A stretch of 64,000 nt of DNA from Pseudodesulfovibrio portus (GCF_026000375.1 NZ_AP026708.1:2888001-2952000), one strand, 5' to 3'. Positions 31,313 through 40,605 are shown, numbered from the stretch's first letter. Translations and numbers: made by a program. The notes: generated by a model from the letters alone, not told the origin.

Positions 31313-32572
31313 ATGGATATTCGTGAACAGATGGTGGAGATGGGCAAACGGGCCAAAGCGGCCGCCCGCAGGTTGTCCAGCGCATCGGGAAGGGCCAAGC
31401 AGGACGCGCTGCTCATCCTGGCGGACATGCTGGAATCCGAGTCCGAGGCCATCGCCAGGGCCAACAGGCTGGATCTCGACGCGGCTGCCGGGCGCGGCCT
31501 GGACAAGGCGCGCGTGCAGCGGCTGACCATAAGCGGGAAGGTCCTCAAATCCATGATTCAGGGGTGCCGAGAGGTGGCGGCCATGGCCGACCCCGTGGGC
31601 GAGATCGAGTCCATGACCAAGCGGCCCAACGGCATGCTGGTCGGCCGCATGCGCGTGCCGCTCGGCGTGGTGGCCATGATCTACGAGTCCCGTCCCAACG
31701 CCACGGTGGACGCGGGCATCCTCTGTCTCAAGGCGGGCAACGCGGTCATCCTGCGCGGCGGCTCCGAGGCCTTCCACTCCAACAGATGCCTGGCCGACCT
31801 CATGCACAAGGCGCTCAGGCGGGCAGGGTTGCCCGAGGACGCCGTCCAGGTGCCGCCCACCACGGACCGCGAGGCCGTGGCCGAGATGCTCAAGCTGGAA
31901 GAGTACATCGACGTGGTCATCCCGCGCGGCGGCGAGGGGCTGATCCGGGCCGTGACCGGCCAGGCCACCATGCCCGTGCTCAAGCACTACAAGGGCGTGT
32001 GCCAGATTTTTGCCGACGCCTCCTGCGACGTGGCCAGGGCGGTGGACATCATCGAGAACGCCAAGATGCAGTATCCCAGCGGCTGCAACGCCATGGAGTG
32101 CCTGCTCGTCCATGAGGACGTGGCCGGGGCCCTGCTGCCCAAAGTGGCTGCGGCCATCGGCCCCAAGGGCGTCAGGTTCAAGGCCTGCGCCGCGTCCCTG
32201 CCCCTTCTCGGCGAGTATGCCGAGCCCGCTGCGGACGAGGACTGGGGGTACGAGTTCCTGGACCTGGTCATGGCCGTCAAGGTCGTGGCCGACATGGACG
32301 AGGCCATGGACTACATCGCCGAATACGGTTCCAACCACACCGAGTCCATCCTGAGCGAGGACTACGCCAACTGCATGCGCTTCATCCGCGAGGTGGACGC
32401 CTCCCTGGTGGTGGCCAACGCCACCACGAGGTTCAACGACGGCGGCCAGCTCGGCCTGGGCGCGGAGATCGGCATTTCCACCTCCAAGCTCCACGCCTAC
32501 GGTCCCATGGGCATCAAGGAGTTGACCTCCGCCAAGTTCGTCCTCCTCGGAGACGGGCAGATACGGGAGTAG
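31313..32572 (+). CDS. proA: Gamma-glutamyl phosphate reductase
   Basis: Second enzyme of proline synthesis: reduces gamma-glutamyl phosphate to glutamate semialdehyde with NADPH. The 419 residues match the family length. Motifs include VPLGVVAMIYESRPNATVDA, KAGNAVILRGGSEAFHSN, the catalytic cysteine in YPSGCNAMECLLVH, NHTESILSED and FNDGGQLGLGAEIGISTSKL. ATG 31313 is preferred to GTG 31307 because AAGGAG lies 5-6 nt upstream. A terminator follows, but the next gene in the same direction includes nadD, a frequent proA neighbour. Confidence 0.97.
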   Translation: MDIREQMVEMGKRAKAAARRLSSASGRAKQDALLILADMLESESEAIARANRLDLDAAAGRGLDKARVQRLTISGKVLKSMIQGCREVAAMADPVGEIESMTKRPNGMLVGRMRVPLGVVAMIYESRPNATVDAGILCLKAGNAVILRGGSEAFHSNRCLADLMHKALRRAGLPEDAVQVPPTTDREAVAEMLKLEEYIDVVIPRGGEGLIRAVTGQATMPVLKHYKGVCQIFADASCDVARAVDIIENAKMQYPSGCNAMECLLVHEDVAGALLPKVAAAIGPKGVRFKACAASLPLLGEYAEPAADEDWGYEFLDLVMAVKVVADMDEAMDYIAEYGSNHTESILSEDYANCMRFIREVDASLVVANATTRFNDGGQLGLGAEIGISTSKLHAYGPMGIKELTSAKFVLLGDGQIRE

Positions 32573-32595
32573 CTTCCGACAGATAAGGAATGCAC

Positions 32596-32622
32596 GGGCC
32601 GCCTTTTTCGGGCGGCCCTTTT
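32596..32622 (+). terminator. Terminator after proA
   Basis: GGGCCGCC and GGCGGCCC form an 8-bp stem, followed by TTTT, 23 bp after the stop codon. Confidence 0.85.
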
Positions 32623-32667
32623 GCGAGCGGGCCCGAATTGGGGTAGAAGAAGCCGGGAGAGTAAACC

Positions 32668-33009
32668 ATGCTGAAGAAAACCGTCCTCATACTCCTTGTC
32701 GTCTGCCTGTCCGTGCCCGTGTTTGCGGGCGGCGGGCGCGTCCACGGCGTGGTGCTCAATTCCGCAGGCTGTCCCGTTGCCGGGGCCAGGGTCGAAATCC
32801 AGCGCGAGATATCCGGCTACGAGCTGACGGCCTTCACCACGGACAGGGGCGAGTTCGCCTTCAACGACGTGCCCGCAGGCATCTTCGGGGTCCGGGTGAC
32901 GTTCAGGGGGATGCTCCTGGGCGAGGATCGGGTCGAGCTGCTCATGCCCGTGAACCGGCGGGTGGACTTCACCGTGGACGAGGAGCTGGTCAGGTCCGTT
33001 GACCCATAG
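32668..33009 (+). CDS. Small secreted carboxypeptidase-regulatory-like (beta-sandwich) protein
   Basis: A 113-residue protein with a Sec signal (MLKKTVLILLVVCLSVPVFAGGG, cleavage likely after VFA). A single CarboxypepD_reg-type domain follows (GRVHGVVLNSAGCPVAGARVEI ... TTDRGEFAFNDVPAGIFGVRV). Such domains occur in envelope and adhesion proteins and have no enzymatic role of their own. GGGAGAG lies near the ATG. It sits between proA and nadD in the same direction with gaps of 95 and 55 bp. A function cannot be assigned. Confidence 0.75.
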   Translation: MLKKTVLILLVVCLSVPVFAGGGRVHGVVLNSAGCPVAGARVEIQREISGYELTAFTTDRGEFAFNDVPAGIFGVRVTFRGMLLGEDRVELLMPVNRRVDFTVDEELVRSVDP

Positions 33010-33064
33010 CCCTTGCGCCGGGCGGGCAACCCGTTTATCCTGACGGAAACCAAGGAGATCGTTC

Positions 33065-33751
33065 GTGAAGATCGGCATTCTCGGAGGCAGTTTCAACCCG
33101 GTCCACACCGGTCACGTGCGCATGGCCGTGGAGGTCCTGGAGCAGGTGGGGCTGGATCGCGTGGACCTCATGCCCGCCAAGGAACCGCCCCATAAGCGCA
33201 ACTCGGACATTCTGCCGTTTTCCCTCCGCCTCGAGCTGGTGGAGCGGGCCATTGCGGGCGTGTCCGGTCTGGGGGCCGAACCCATCGAGGGCGACCGGCC
33301 CGGCCCGTCCTTCACCTGCGATACCCTGACCTGCTTCCGCACCGAGCGGCCCAAGGACGAATTCCATTTCATCATGGGGGCGTCCACCTTCCTGGACCTC
33401 CCCCAGTGGAAGCGCGGCCCGGATCTGCCGGGGCTCGCCTCCTTCATCGTGGTCAACCGGTGGGAGGCCGCCGGGGACGTGGCCGGGTTCATCGAGGACC
33501 AATGGCCCGAGGCCGTGCGCGAGGAGATCGGCCTGTGGCGCTTCCCGGCCGGGGGCGCGGTCCGGCTCATCGACATCCCCAGGCTGGACATCAAGGGCGG
33601 CCACATACGCCGCCGCTGGCGGAATCGGCGCGACCTCTCCCTGCTGGTACCCGACGGCGTCAAGGCGTTCCTCGAGGAACACGCAGACGAGATCGAAATC
33701 TATTGGGGCAAGCGAAAGCGGGTTGAAAGGGAAGGGCGAGGATCAGTCTAG
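33065..33751 (+). CDS. nadD: Nicotinate-nucleotide adenylyltransferase
   Basis: Adenylates nicotinate mononucleotide to deamido-NAD in NAD synthesis. It has 228 residues. The nucleotidyltransferase motif GGSFNPVHTGHVRM is intact, followed by PAKEPPHKR, FHFIMGASTFLDLPQW and DIPRLDIKGGHIRRRW. The last lies where the family usually has ISSTxIR, so this signature is altered while HIR is kept. The start is GTG 33065 with AAGGAG 7 nt upstream. The 3' end overlaps the convergent heptosyltransferase-like gene by 4 bp. Confidence 0.92.
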   Translation: MKIGILGGSFNPVHTGHVRMAVEVLEQVGLDRVDLMPAKEPPHKRNSDILPFSLRLELVERAIAGVSGLGAEPIEGDRPGPSFTCDTLTCFRTERPKDEFHFIMGASTFLDLPQWKRGPDLPGLASFIVVNRWEAAGDVAGFIEDQWPEAVREEIGLWRFPAGGAVRLIDIPRLDIKGGHIRRRWRNRRDLSLLVPDGVKAFLEEHADEIEIYWGKRKRVEREGRGSV

Positions 33752-34755
33752 CCGGCCAGTTTGCGCCGGATCGTTTCCATGACCTCATCGGGCGTGATGG
33801 ACGCCATGCAGTCGAATCCCCTGCGGCACGGCCTGGACCCGTGCAGGGAACAGGGGCGGCAGTCGAGCGCGTGCTCCAGCACCGTGTCGCGGCTACCGGC
33901 GGGATAGAACCCCCAGGCCTTGGCAGTGGGGCCGAACAGGGCGATGACGGGCGTGGACACGCCGCAGGCCAGGTGCATGGGGCCGGAATCGCCGGTCACC
34001 AGCAGGTCGGCCCGCGCAAGCAGGCCGCATGTCCGGCGCAGGTCCGTGGTGTTTGTCAGGTCGCGCTCGTCGCCCTCCATGAGCCGTGTGTCGTCCCGGC
34101 CCACCACGAACCAGCCTACACCCTCCTTTTCCAGTCGATAGATGAGGGATGTCCAGTGCTCCCGGGGCCATTCCTTTGCCGGGTGAGTGGCGTAGGGATG
34201 CAGGGCAACCAGCGGGCCGTGGTCGTGGATCGGCGACAGGCGGGCGGCCGCATCGGCCTGTTCCGCGTCGGTGAGGAAGATGCGCGGCACCACGGCCTGG
34301 GCGGGCGGCGGTTCGGATTCCAGGGCCATGGCATACCGCTGGGGAACGGTCGTGGCTTCGAGTTTTCTGCGGAAGGCGTCGAGCCGGGTGCGGTCGTAGA
34401 GGCGGCGGGTCAGGCCGAACTTCGGGTAGCGCTTCACTTCGCCTTTCCAGCGCAGGGCCAGGATGCGGGAACGCAGTATCCCGTGCAGGTCGATGAGGGT
34501 GTGGCCCCTGAACCGTTCGGTCAGGCCGCCCGCAGTGGCGAACCAGGACCGCAGTTCCTCCGGTGAGAGGCCGACGACCCCGGTGACTGCGGGATGGTTC
34601 TCGAGCAGGGGCGCGTTGGATTCCCGGGTGATGAAGACAAAGGCATCGCCGCTGGTTTCGTGCCGGCGGGCAAGGACGCCGGTGGTCAACGCCACGTCGC
34701 CCATATGGCCCAGCCGGAAGACGACGTCCGGGGTCTTGGAGGTGGAACCGCTCAT
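33748..34755 (-). CDS. Glycosyltransferase family 9 (heptosyltransferase-like)
   Basis: A 335-residue GT-B enzyme that would transfer heptose or a similar sugar to the lipopolysaccharide core. It shows FRLGHMGDVALTTGVL at the N-terminus, ALHPYATHPAKEWP, GDSGPMHLACGVSTPVIALFGPT and the typical cysteine-rich end CRPCSLHGSRPCRRGFDC. It stands alone on the minus strand, convergent with nadD (4-bp overlap) and divergent from the CNNM gene. The ribosome site before the ATG is weak. Confidence 0.9.
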   Translation of the reverse strand: MSGSTSKTPDVVFRLGHMGDVALTTGVLARRHETSGDAFVFITRESNAPLLENHPAVTGVVGLSPEELRSWFATAGGLTERFRGHTLIDLHGILRSRILALRWKGEVKRYPKFGLTRRLYDRTRLDAFRRKLEATTVPQRYAMALESEPPPAQAVVPRIFLTDAEQADAAARLSPIHDHGPLVALHPYATHPAKEWPREHWTSLIYRLEKEGVGWFVVGRDDTRLMEGDERDLTNTTDLRRTCGLLARADLLVTGDSGPMHLACGVSTPVIALFGPTAKAWGFYPAGSRDTVLEHALDCRPCSLHGSRPCRRGFDCMASITPDEVMETIRRKLAG

Positions 34756-34886
34756 GCCTGTTCAAGTCGCCCCAATCGCCTTGGAAGTCAAGTGTGTTGC
34801 GTGTTGCGCCGCTTCTTCTCCTCTGTTATGTTCGGTACTTCAATCTCCTTACAACGGATCGTTTTTCCAGGAAGTGAAACAAACCT

Positions 34887-35945
34887 ATGCTTGAACTCCT
34901 CCTTGCCGTCGGCGTGGCCGTCTTTGTCTCCATGTTCTGTTCCGTGGCCGAAGCGGCCCTCTATTCCATGAGCTGGGCGGACATCCAGAAGCTCAAGGAC
35001 AGCGACCGCAAGTCCGCCGGGCTCCTGCATCAGCTGCGCTCCAACATCGAGGAGCCCATCACCGCCATCCTGACGCTCAATACCTGCGCCCACACCGCCG
35101 GGGCGGCCGTTGCCGGATGGGCCTGGGCCAATTTATACGGCAAAGAAACGCTTTGGCTCTTTACAGTGGGCTTTACAGTAATTATTCTCATCTTCACCGA
35201 GATCCTCCCCAAGACCATCGGCGTGGTCTACTCCGACTCCATTGCGCCGCCGTTGGCCAGACCGTTGGGGGGATTGGTGTGGATATTCAAGCCGGTCATC
35301 ACCATCATGGGTATCCTGTCCAGGACCGTGAGCCCGAAGAACGCGAAGCCGGACCACACGGAAGACGACATCAGGGCCATCGTCAGCCTGACCAGGCGGT
35401 CCGGCGTGATCAAGCCCTACGAGGAAAAGTCCATCCGCAACATCCTGGCCCTGGATTCCAAGACGGTTGAGCGGATCATGACCCCTCGCACAGTGGTCTT
35501 CACCCTGCCTGCGGACATGACCGTGGCCGAGGCCAGGGAGATGAACACGGATTGGCCGCACAGCCGCATCCCGGTATGGGACGACGATCCGGAGGATGTG
35601 GTGGGCGTGGTCTACCGGCGGGAGGTGCTCGAGGCGCTGGCCGACGACCGCGACGATCTCAAGCTGTCGGATATCATGCGTCCGGTCAGGTTCGTTCTGG
35701 AAACCGTCACCCTGGACAAGCTCCTGGTGGATTTTCTGGGCAGCCGTCTGCATCAGTGCGTCGTGCTGGATGAATACGGCGGGGTGGCCGGAGTGGTCAC
35801 CCTGGAGGACGTGCTGGAAGAGATTCTGGGCAGTGAAATAGTTGACGAGACCGATAAAGTCGTGGATATGCGACAGCTCGCCCGGGCACAACGGGACGCG
35901 TTGACCGGCCGCCGCAAGAAGGCGGGCAAGGCGGAAGAGCAGTAA
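34887..35945 (+). CDS. CNNM/HlyC-CorC family membrane protein with CBS pair
   Basis: A 352-residue protein. The N-terminal DUF21 transmembrane domain (about residues 1-180) has LLAVGVAVFVSMFCSVAEAA and VIILIFTEILPKTIGVVYS. A CBS pair (about 200-325) follows: VERIMTPRTVVFTLPADMTV and CVVLDEYGGVAGVVTLEDVL. The C-terminal CorC_HlyC domain of many relatives is missing. Family members move Mg2+ or Co2+, or regulate such transport. The gene is followed 26 bp later by ccmE in the same direction, so it may lead the ccm transcript, although a functional link is not evident. Confidence 0.88.
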   Translation: MLELLLAVGVAVFVSMFCSVAEAALYSMSWADIQKLKDSDRKSAGLLHQLRSNIEEPITAILTLNTCAHTAGAAVAGWAWANLYGKETLWLFTVGFTVIILIFTEILPKTIGVVYSDSIAPPLARPLGGLVWIFKPVITIMGILSRTVSPKNAKPDHTEDDIRAIVSLTRRSGVIKPYEEKSIRNILALDSKTVERIMTPRTVVFTLPADMTVAEAREMNTDWPHSRIPVWDDDPEDVVGVVYRREVLEALADDRDDLKLSDIMRPVRFVLETVTLDKLLVDFLGSRLHQCVVLDEYGGVAGVVTLEDVLEEILGSEIVDETDKVVDMRQLARAQRDALTGRRKKAGKAEEQ

Positions 35946-35971
35946 CGGCGCCTCGGGCGCAAGGAACCATA

Positions 35972-36403
35972 ATGGCGAAGAATTCAAACAAGATCGTATA
36001 TGCCGTGGCCCTCGTCCTGTTTCTGGGCGGCCTCGGCTATCTCATTTTTTCGGGCCTGACCCAGGACTCCGTGTATTTTCTCAACGTATCCGAGGCCCTG
36101 GCCGAGGATCGGGCCGAGATCGGCAGCGCCCGCCTGTTCGGCAAGGTGTCGCCGCAGAACCTCGCCGTGGTGGACGGCAAGCTCGGTGCGGACTTCGACC
36201 TCATCGACAAGCTTGAGCCCGGCAAGTCCCTGCGGGTGTCCTACAGGGGAGCATTGCCCGACACCTTCGAGCCCGGTGTGGAAGTCATCGTGGAAGGCGC
36301 GTTCTCGTCCGGCGGCGGGGAATTCGTGGCCCGTACCCTGGTGACCAAGTGCCCGTCCAAGTATGAAGAGCAGAGCAAGCAGATGGAAGAGGGCAAGGGA
36401 TAG
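35972..36403 (+). CDS. ccmE: Cytochrome c maturation heme chaperone CcmE, CxxxY variant
   Basis: Periplasmic heme chaperone anchored by one N-terminal helix (residues 8-27). It carries heme from CcmC to CcmF. In most bacteria a His in HxxxY binds heme covalently. Here the site reads CPSKY, with Cys127 and Tyr131. This is the variant known from Desulfovibrio, whose Ccm system also lacks CcmG and CcmH. The 143-residue length and beta-barrel segment (GSARLFGKVSPQN ... LRVSYRGALPDTFEPGVEVI) are normal. It is first in the run ccmE-F-A-B-C-D. Confidence 0.95.
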   Translation: MAKNSNKIVYAVALVLFLGGLGYLIFSGLTQDSVYFLNVSEALAEDRAEIGSARLFGKVSPQNLAVVDGKLGADFDLIDKLEPGKSLRVSYRGALPDTFEPGVEVIVEGAFSSGGGEFVARTLVTKCPSKYEEQSKQMEEGKG

Positions 36404-36525
36404 GGACAAGTGAAATCTTTTTCACATGCTTGCCCGTCCGGTTCATCATCGCTATCGCCCACAGAATCTTTTCGACGAAGAGCGGCCCGCAACGGCCGGT
36501 TGATATTTCTTTTAAGGAGCAATGA

Positions 36526-38424
36526 ATGCATCTGACCGGATACGTCGGTTTACTGTTTTCCCTTCTCGCCTTTCTCTCGCTGGCAGGATTCGCCGGGGTC
36601 GCCGCCTGGAACAGGCGGGAGTCCGCCCTGCCGTTCGTGGAAAAGGGCCAGCTCATCGCCGCCGGGGGCGTGCTTTTCTCCACGGTCATTCTCCTGATCG
36701 GCCTGACCTCCCGCGACTACTCCTTCAAATACGTCTACGACAACGTGGACAACGCATTGTCGTTCGTCTACACCCTGACCGCCCTGTGGGGCGGCCGCGA
36801 GGGATCGCTCCTGTTCTGGGAGGTGATCATCGCCGTGTCCGGCATGGTTTTCGTGGCCACCCCCGGCTACAAATCACTGGCCTCGAATACCAAGCTCTTC
36901 TTCTGGATGTTCTTTCTGGCCGTCCAGGGGTTCTTCCTGTTCCTGCTCACAAGCTGGTCCAACCCGTTCATCGAGATCATCCCGGCTCCCCATGACGGGC
37001 GCGGCCTCAACCCGCTCCTGCGCAACCCCGGCATGATCTTCCATCCGCCGCTGCTTTTCCTCGGTTTCGCCCTCTACACCATCCCGGCCTGCGCGGCCCT
37101 GGCCTCGTCCATAGCCGGAGAGACCAAGTCCTGGGTCACGGTGGCGCGCAACTGGAACATCCTGTCCTGGATATTCCTGACTGCGGGCATCGTCCTGGGC
37201 GGCTGGTGGTCCTACATGGAACTGGGCTGGGGCGGCTACTGGGCATGGGACCCGGTGGAGAACGCCTCCCTGATCCCCTGGTTCGCGGGCACTGCCGTGC
37301 TGCACACGGCCGTCATCGAGAAGAGGCGCAACGCCCTGCAGCGGACCAACGTCTTTCTCATGTCCCTGACCTTCCTGCTGTGCATCTTTTCCACCTACCT
37401 GACCCGGTCCGGCGTCATCGACTCCCTGCACACCTTCGGCGAGTCGGGCGTTGCCCAGCCCCTGTTCTGGTCCATGGTGAGCTGGATGGTCCTGACCCTG
37501 CTGGTCGTATTCCTGTCCGAGCGACTGACCCACCGCACCCTGTCCGACTTCCTGAGCCGCCAGGGCATGCTGGTTATCGCGGCCTGGTTCCTGCTGGCCC
37601 TGGGCATGGTCGTCACCCTGGGCACCATGTGGCCGGTCATCAGCCAGCTCTGGACCACCAAGTCCCTCGGCCTGGACGCCAATTTCTACAACCGCGTCTG
37701 CCTGCCGTTCATGTCCTTCCTGGTGCTCATCTTCTGTTTTTGCCCCTGGCTCGGCTGGAAGGGCGGCATTCGCGACAAGCGGGGCTTCATCGGCGTTTCC
37801 GCAGTGCTGGTCATTTCCTTCGTCGCCTTCTACCTCTCCGGCATGACCAACGTGGTGGCCGCCCTGACCGCAGCCGCGTCCACGGCAGCCATCGTGTCCA
37901 TCGTGCTGCTGTTCGTCTTCAACCCGGCCCTGCGCCGGGGACGCCACAACTTCGGCGTGTACGGCGTCCACCTCGGTCTGGTGCTCATGGCGCTCGGCAT
38001 CGCCTTTTCCGGCCCCTACAAGGTGGAGCAGGAGTTCGTGCTGGCCAAGGGCGAGTCCGCCGTCATCGACGGGTACACCGTGACCTTCACCGACCTGGTG
38101 CAGGACGGCGACGTGGGCGACATCAAGCTGCGGGCCACGGCCACGCTGGAAGTGTACGACGACGGGCGGCTCATCGGCATCATGCTGCCCGAGAAGCGCA
38201 TCTACAAGAATTACGAGCGGCAGCAGTACGCCGAGGTGGGCACCATCCCCGGCCTGGGCGATGAGCTGTACTCGACCCTTCTCGGCCTGACCGAGGACGA
38301 CAAGGCGAGCTTCAAGGTCAGCGTCAACCCGCTGGTCAACTGGGTCTGGATCGGCGGCACCCTGATGTGCGTGATCGCCTTCCTGCTCCTGCGGCGCATG
38401 CCGCGTCCGGGGGAGGGGCGGTAG
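36526..38424 (+). CDS. ccmF: Cytochrome c heme lyase subunit CcmF
   Basis: Large membrane subunit that attaches heme to apocytochrome c. It has 632 residues and about 14-15 helices, with the tryptophan-rich heme loop MELGWGGYWAWDPVENAS and conserved histidines such as FHPPLLFLG. The C-terminal periplasmic domain precedes a last helix (WVWIGGTLMCVIAFLLL). AAGGAG lies 6 nt before the ATG. Its stop codon directly abuts ccmA. With no CcmG or CcmH nearby, CcmF probably works with the CxxxY CcmE alone or with unrelated thiol-redox proteins. Confidence 0.96.
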   Translation: MHLTGYVGLLFSLLAFLSLAGFAGVAAWNRRESALPFVEKGQLIAAGGVLFSTVILLIGLTSRDYSFKYVYDNVDNALSFVYTLTALWGGREGSLLFWEVIIAVSGMVFVATPGYKSLASNTKLFFWMFFLAVQGFFLFLLTSWSNPFIEIIPAPHDGRGLNPLLRNPGMIFHPPLLFLGFALYTIPACAALASSIAGETKSWVTVARNWNILSWIFLTAGIVLGGWWSYMELGWGGYWAWDPVENASLIPWFAGTAVLHTAVIEKRRNALQRTNVFLMSLTFLLCIFSTYLTRSGVIDSLHTFGESGVAQPLFWSMVSWMVLTLLVVFLSERLTHRTLSDFLSRQGMLVIAAWFLLALGMVVTLGTMWPVISQLWTTKSLGLDANFYNRVCLPFMSFLVLIFCFCPWLGWKGGIRDKRGFIGVSAVLVISFVAFYLSGMTNVVAALTAAASTAAIVSIVLLFVFNPALRRGRHNFGVYGVHLGLVLMALGIAFSGPYKVEQEFVLAKGESAVIDGYTVTFTDLVQDGDVGDIKLRATATLEVYDDGRLIGIMLPEKRIYKNYERQQYAEVGTIPGLGDELYSTLLGLTEDDKASFKVSVNPLVNWVWIGGTLMCVIAFLLLRRMPRPGEGR

Positions 38425-39090
38425 ATGACCCTGACCGGCGCACCTGTGCTGAGCGTGAAGCGGGCGGCCAAGTTCTTCGGCAACAAGCTCGTGTTCAAGG
38501 AAGTGACCTGCGTGGTGGGTCCGGGCGAGATCATGCTCGTGGCCGGTCCCAACGGCGCGGGCAAGTCCACGCTCATGCGCATCATGGCCGGCCTGTCCAG
38601 GCAGTCCGCCGGAGAGGTGGCCCTGCACCTCGAACCGGAGGAGGTCGCCTATCTCGGCCATGCCACCTTCATCTATCCCGGCTTGACGGCCCTGGAGAAC
38701 CTCGCCTTCTGGGGTTCCATGTACGGTCTTTCCCCGTCCCGGGCCGAGCTCATGGCCCTGCTCCAGAGGGTGGGGCTGCAGCTCGCCGCCGAGGAAAAGG
38801 CCGGGTCGTTCTCGCGCGGCATGGCCCAGCGGCTGAACCTGGCCCGCATCTATCTGGTGGAGCCCAGGCTCATCTTTCTGGACGAGCCCGGAACCGGGCT
38901 GGACCCCAAGTCCCTGGCCCGTCTTCGGCAGGAGATCGTGGGGCTGCGCGACAAGGGCGTGTCCGTGGTCTGGATCAGCCATCACGTGGCCGAGGACGCG
39001 GCCCTGGCCGACACGGTGCTGGCGCTGGGCAACAGGGAACTCACGTATTTCGGCCCGGCAAGCGGGTTCGTGCCGGAGGGAGCATGCTGA
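38425..39090 (+). CDS. ccmA: Heme exporter ATPase CcmA
   Basis: A 221-residue ABC ATPase that, with CcmB, drives release of holo-CcmE from CcmCD. It has Walker A VAGPNGAGKSTLM, signature SFSRGMAQRLNLAR and Walker B LIFLDEPGTGLDP. It starts immediately after the ccmF stop and overlaps ccmB by 7 bp. Confidence 0.95.
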   Translation: MTLTGAPVLSVKRAAKFFGNKLVFKEVTCVVGPGEIMLVAGPNGAGKSTLMRIMAGLSRQSAGEVALHLEPEEVAYLGHATFIYPGLTALENLAFWGSMYGLSPSRAELMALLQRVGLQLAAEEKAGSFSRGMAQRLNLARIYLVEPRLIFLDEPGTGLDPKSLARLRQEIVGLRDKGVSVVWISHHVAEDAALADTVLALGNRELTYFGPASGFVPEGAC

Positions 39091-39761
39091 AGCGGTCCTT
39101 CGTCATAGCCGGAAAGGACCTCAAGCTGTCGGTTTCCGGCGGCCAGGGGCTGGTCCAGGCGGTGCTTCTCGGCCTCCTGCTCATCTTTCTGTTCTCGTTG
39201 TCCAAGCCCCTTGGCGGGACCATCTCGCCTCAGGCGGCCGGGGCCATCTTCTGGCTGGCGTCCGCCTTCGGCCTGGTCCTGGTCTTCAACGACCTGTTCT
39301 CCATCGAGGAGATGAACGGCGCGCGCATCGGCATCCTGTCCTCGCCCGCGCCCGTGCACGCGGTCTGGATCGGCAAGGGCGCGGCCGGGTTCACGCTCCT
39401 GTTCGTGTCCCAACTGGTGTTTCTACCGGCCACGGCAGCCTTCCTCGGCCAGACCGTGCACGGCCCGTGGTGGCTGCTCATCGTGACCCTGCTCGGCGCG
39501 GACGTCGGGCTGGTGGTCATCGGCGCGCTGCTCGGCGCGCTTTCCCAGGGGCAGGCGGCCCGCGAGTCGCTCCTGTCGGTGATCGTGTTTCCGCTGCTGC
39601 TGCCCGTGCTGCTGGCCGGGATCACCCTGTTCGGCCTGTGCTTCTCGCCTGAGCACACCATGGGCTACGACAAGTGGCTCGGACTGATTTTCGCCTTTGA
39701 CTGCCTGTTCGCCGGGGCCGGGCTGTTCCTGTTCCCGTTCGTCTACAGTGGGGAAGAATAG
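39084..39761 (+). CDS. ccmB: Heme exporter membrane subunit CcmB
   Basis: A 225-residue membrane protein with six helices, partner of CcmA. The cytoplasmic start MLKRSFVIAGKDLKLSV and the segment LFSIEEMNGARIGILSSPAP are typical. GGAGGG lies just before ATG 39084, inside the end of ccmA, so translation is coupled. It ends 2 bp before ccmC. Confidence 0.93.
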   Translation: MLKRSFVIAGKDLKLSVSGGQGLVQAVLLGLLLIFLFSLSKPLGGTISPQAAGAIFWLASAFGLVLVFNDLFSIEEMNGARIGILSSPAPVHAVWIGKGAAGFTLLFVSQLVFLPATAAFLGQTVHGPWWLLIVTLLGADVGLVVIGALLGALSQGQAARESLLSVIVFPLLLPVLLAGITLFGLCFSPEHTMGYDKWLGLIFAFDCLFAGAGLFLFPFVYSGEE

Positions 39762-39763
39762 AT

Positions 39764-40426
39764 ATGAAAGTGAAAATGCTCGCGGCCCTGGCCGTCCTCG
39801 CCCTGGCGGCGCACCAGGCCATGATCTGGCTCTACGCACCCATTGCCCAGTCCGGGGTGGTGCAGAAGATATTCTACATGCATCTGCCGTGTTCCTGGTG
39901 GGCGCTGGTCTCGTTCTTCGTGGTCTTCGTCTCGTCCATTCTTTATCTTTTCGGCCGCAAGGACGTCTTCGACCGCATATCCGGTGCGGCCGCCGAACTG
40001 GGCGTGCTCTTTGCCACCATGTCCCTGGTGACCGGCTCCATCTGGGCCAGGGCGGAATGGGGCCACTGGTGGCTCTGGGACCCGAAGCTGACCACCGCGT
40101 TGATCATGTGGTATGTGTACGCGGGCTACCTGGTCCTGCGCTCCACGCCCATGGGCCGGGACCGGAAGGCCCTGGTCTGCGCCGTGCTCGGCATCGTCGC
40201 CTTCCTGGACGTGCCTCTGGTATTTTTCGCGGCCAAGCTGTGGGGCAGCGCCCACCCCGACGGGCTGGCGCGCAAGGGCTCGGGCATGGAGGTCCGCATG
40301 TGGCACACCGTGTTCGCGGGCCTGGCGGCCTTCGGTTTCGTCTGGGGAGCCATGCTGCTCGCCCGCATCAGGCAGCTCGGGCGCAAGGCTGAGATGGAAG
40401 CGCGTCTCATCTGGGACGAGGAATAG
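39764..40426 (+). CDS. ccmC: Heme delivery protein CcmC
   Basis: A 220-residue protein with six membrane helices that loads heme on CcmE. It carries the WWD loop WGHWWLWDPKLTTALI and flanking histidines (FYMHLPCSWWAL and EVRMWHTVFA). It begins 2 bp after ccmB. A short gap then leads to ccmD. Confidence 0.95.
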   Translation: MKVKMLAALAVLALAAHQAMIWLYAPIAQSGVVQKIFYMHLPCSWWALVSFFVVFVSSILYLFGRKDVFDRISGAAAELGVLFATMSLVTGSIWARAEWGHWWLWDPKLTTALIMWYVYAGYLVLRSTPMGRDRKALVCAVLGIVAFLDVPLVFFAAKLWGSAHPDGLARKGSGMEVRMWHTVFAGLAAFGFVWGAMLLARIRQLGRKAEMEARLIWDEE

Positions 40427-40458
40427 GTTTTTACCCTGTATACAAAGGATATGAAATA

Positions 40459-40605
40459 ATGTCGGCAACCACTTACATAATATTGGCCTACACGGCGATC
40501 GTACTCGGCCTCGGCGGGTACATCGGTTTCCTGATGTCCCGTTCGGCGGAACTGGGCAAACGCGAACGCCAGATCGAACTGCTCGGAGGTGACGATGTCC
40601 GGTAG
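40459..40605 (+). CDS. ccmD: CcmD-like small membrane protein
   Basis: A 48-residue protein with one membrane helix (TYIILAYTAIVLGLGGYIGF) and a charged C-terminal tail (LGKRERQIELLGGDDVR). Size, topology and position right after ccmC match CcmD, which stabilises CcmC and helps release holo-CcmE. The TPR gene starts within its last codons (11-bp overlap), so translation is coupled. It is short but well supported by context. Confidence 0.85.
   Translation: MSATTYIILAYTAIVLGLGGYIGFLMSRSAELGKRERQIELLGGDDVR

Noticed and set aside
36874-38985. A 703-codon minus-strand open frame
   Set aside because: It is antisense to ccmF and ccmA, both fully recognisable. Composition (Gly/Gln/His/Asp-rich) marks it as a shadow.
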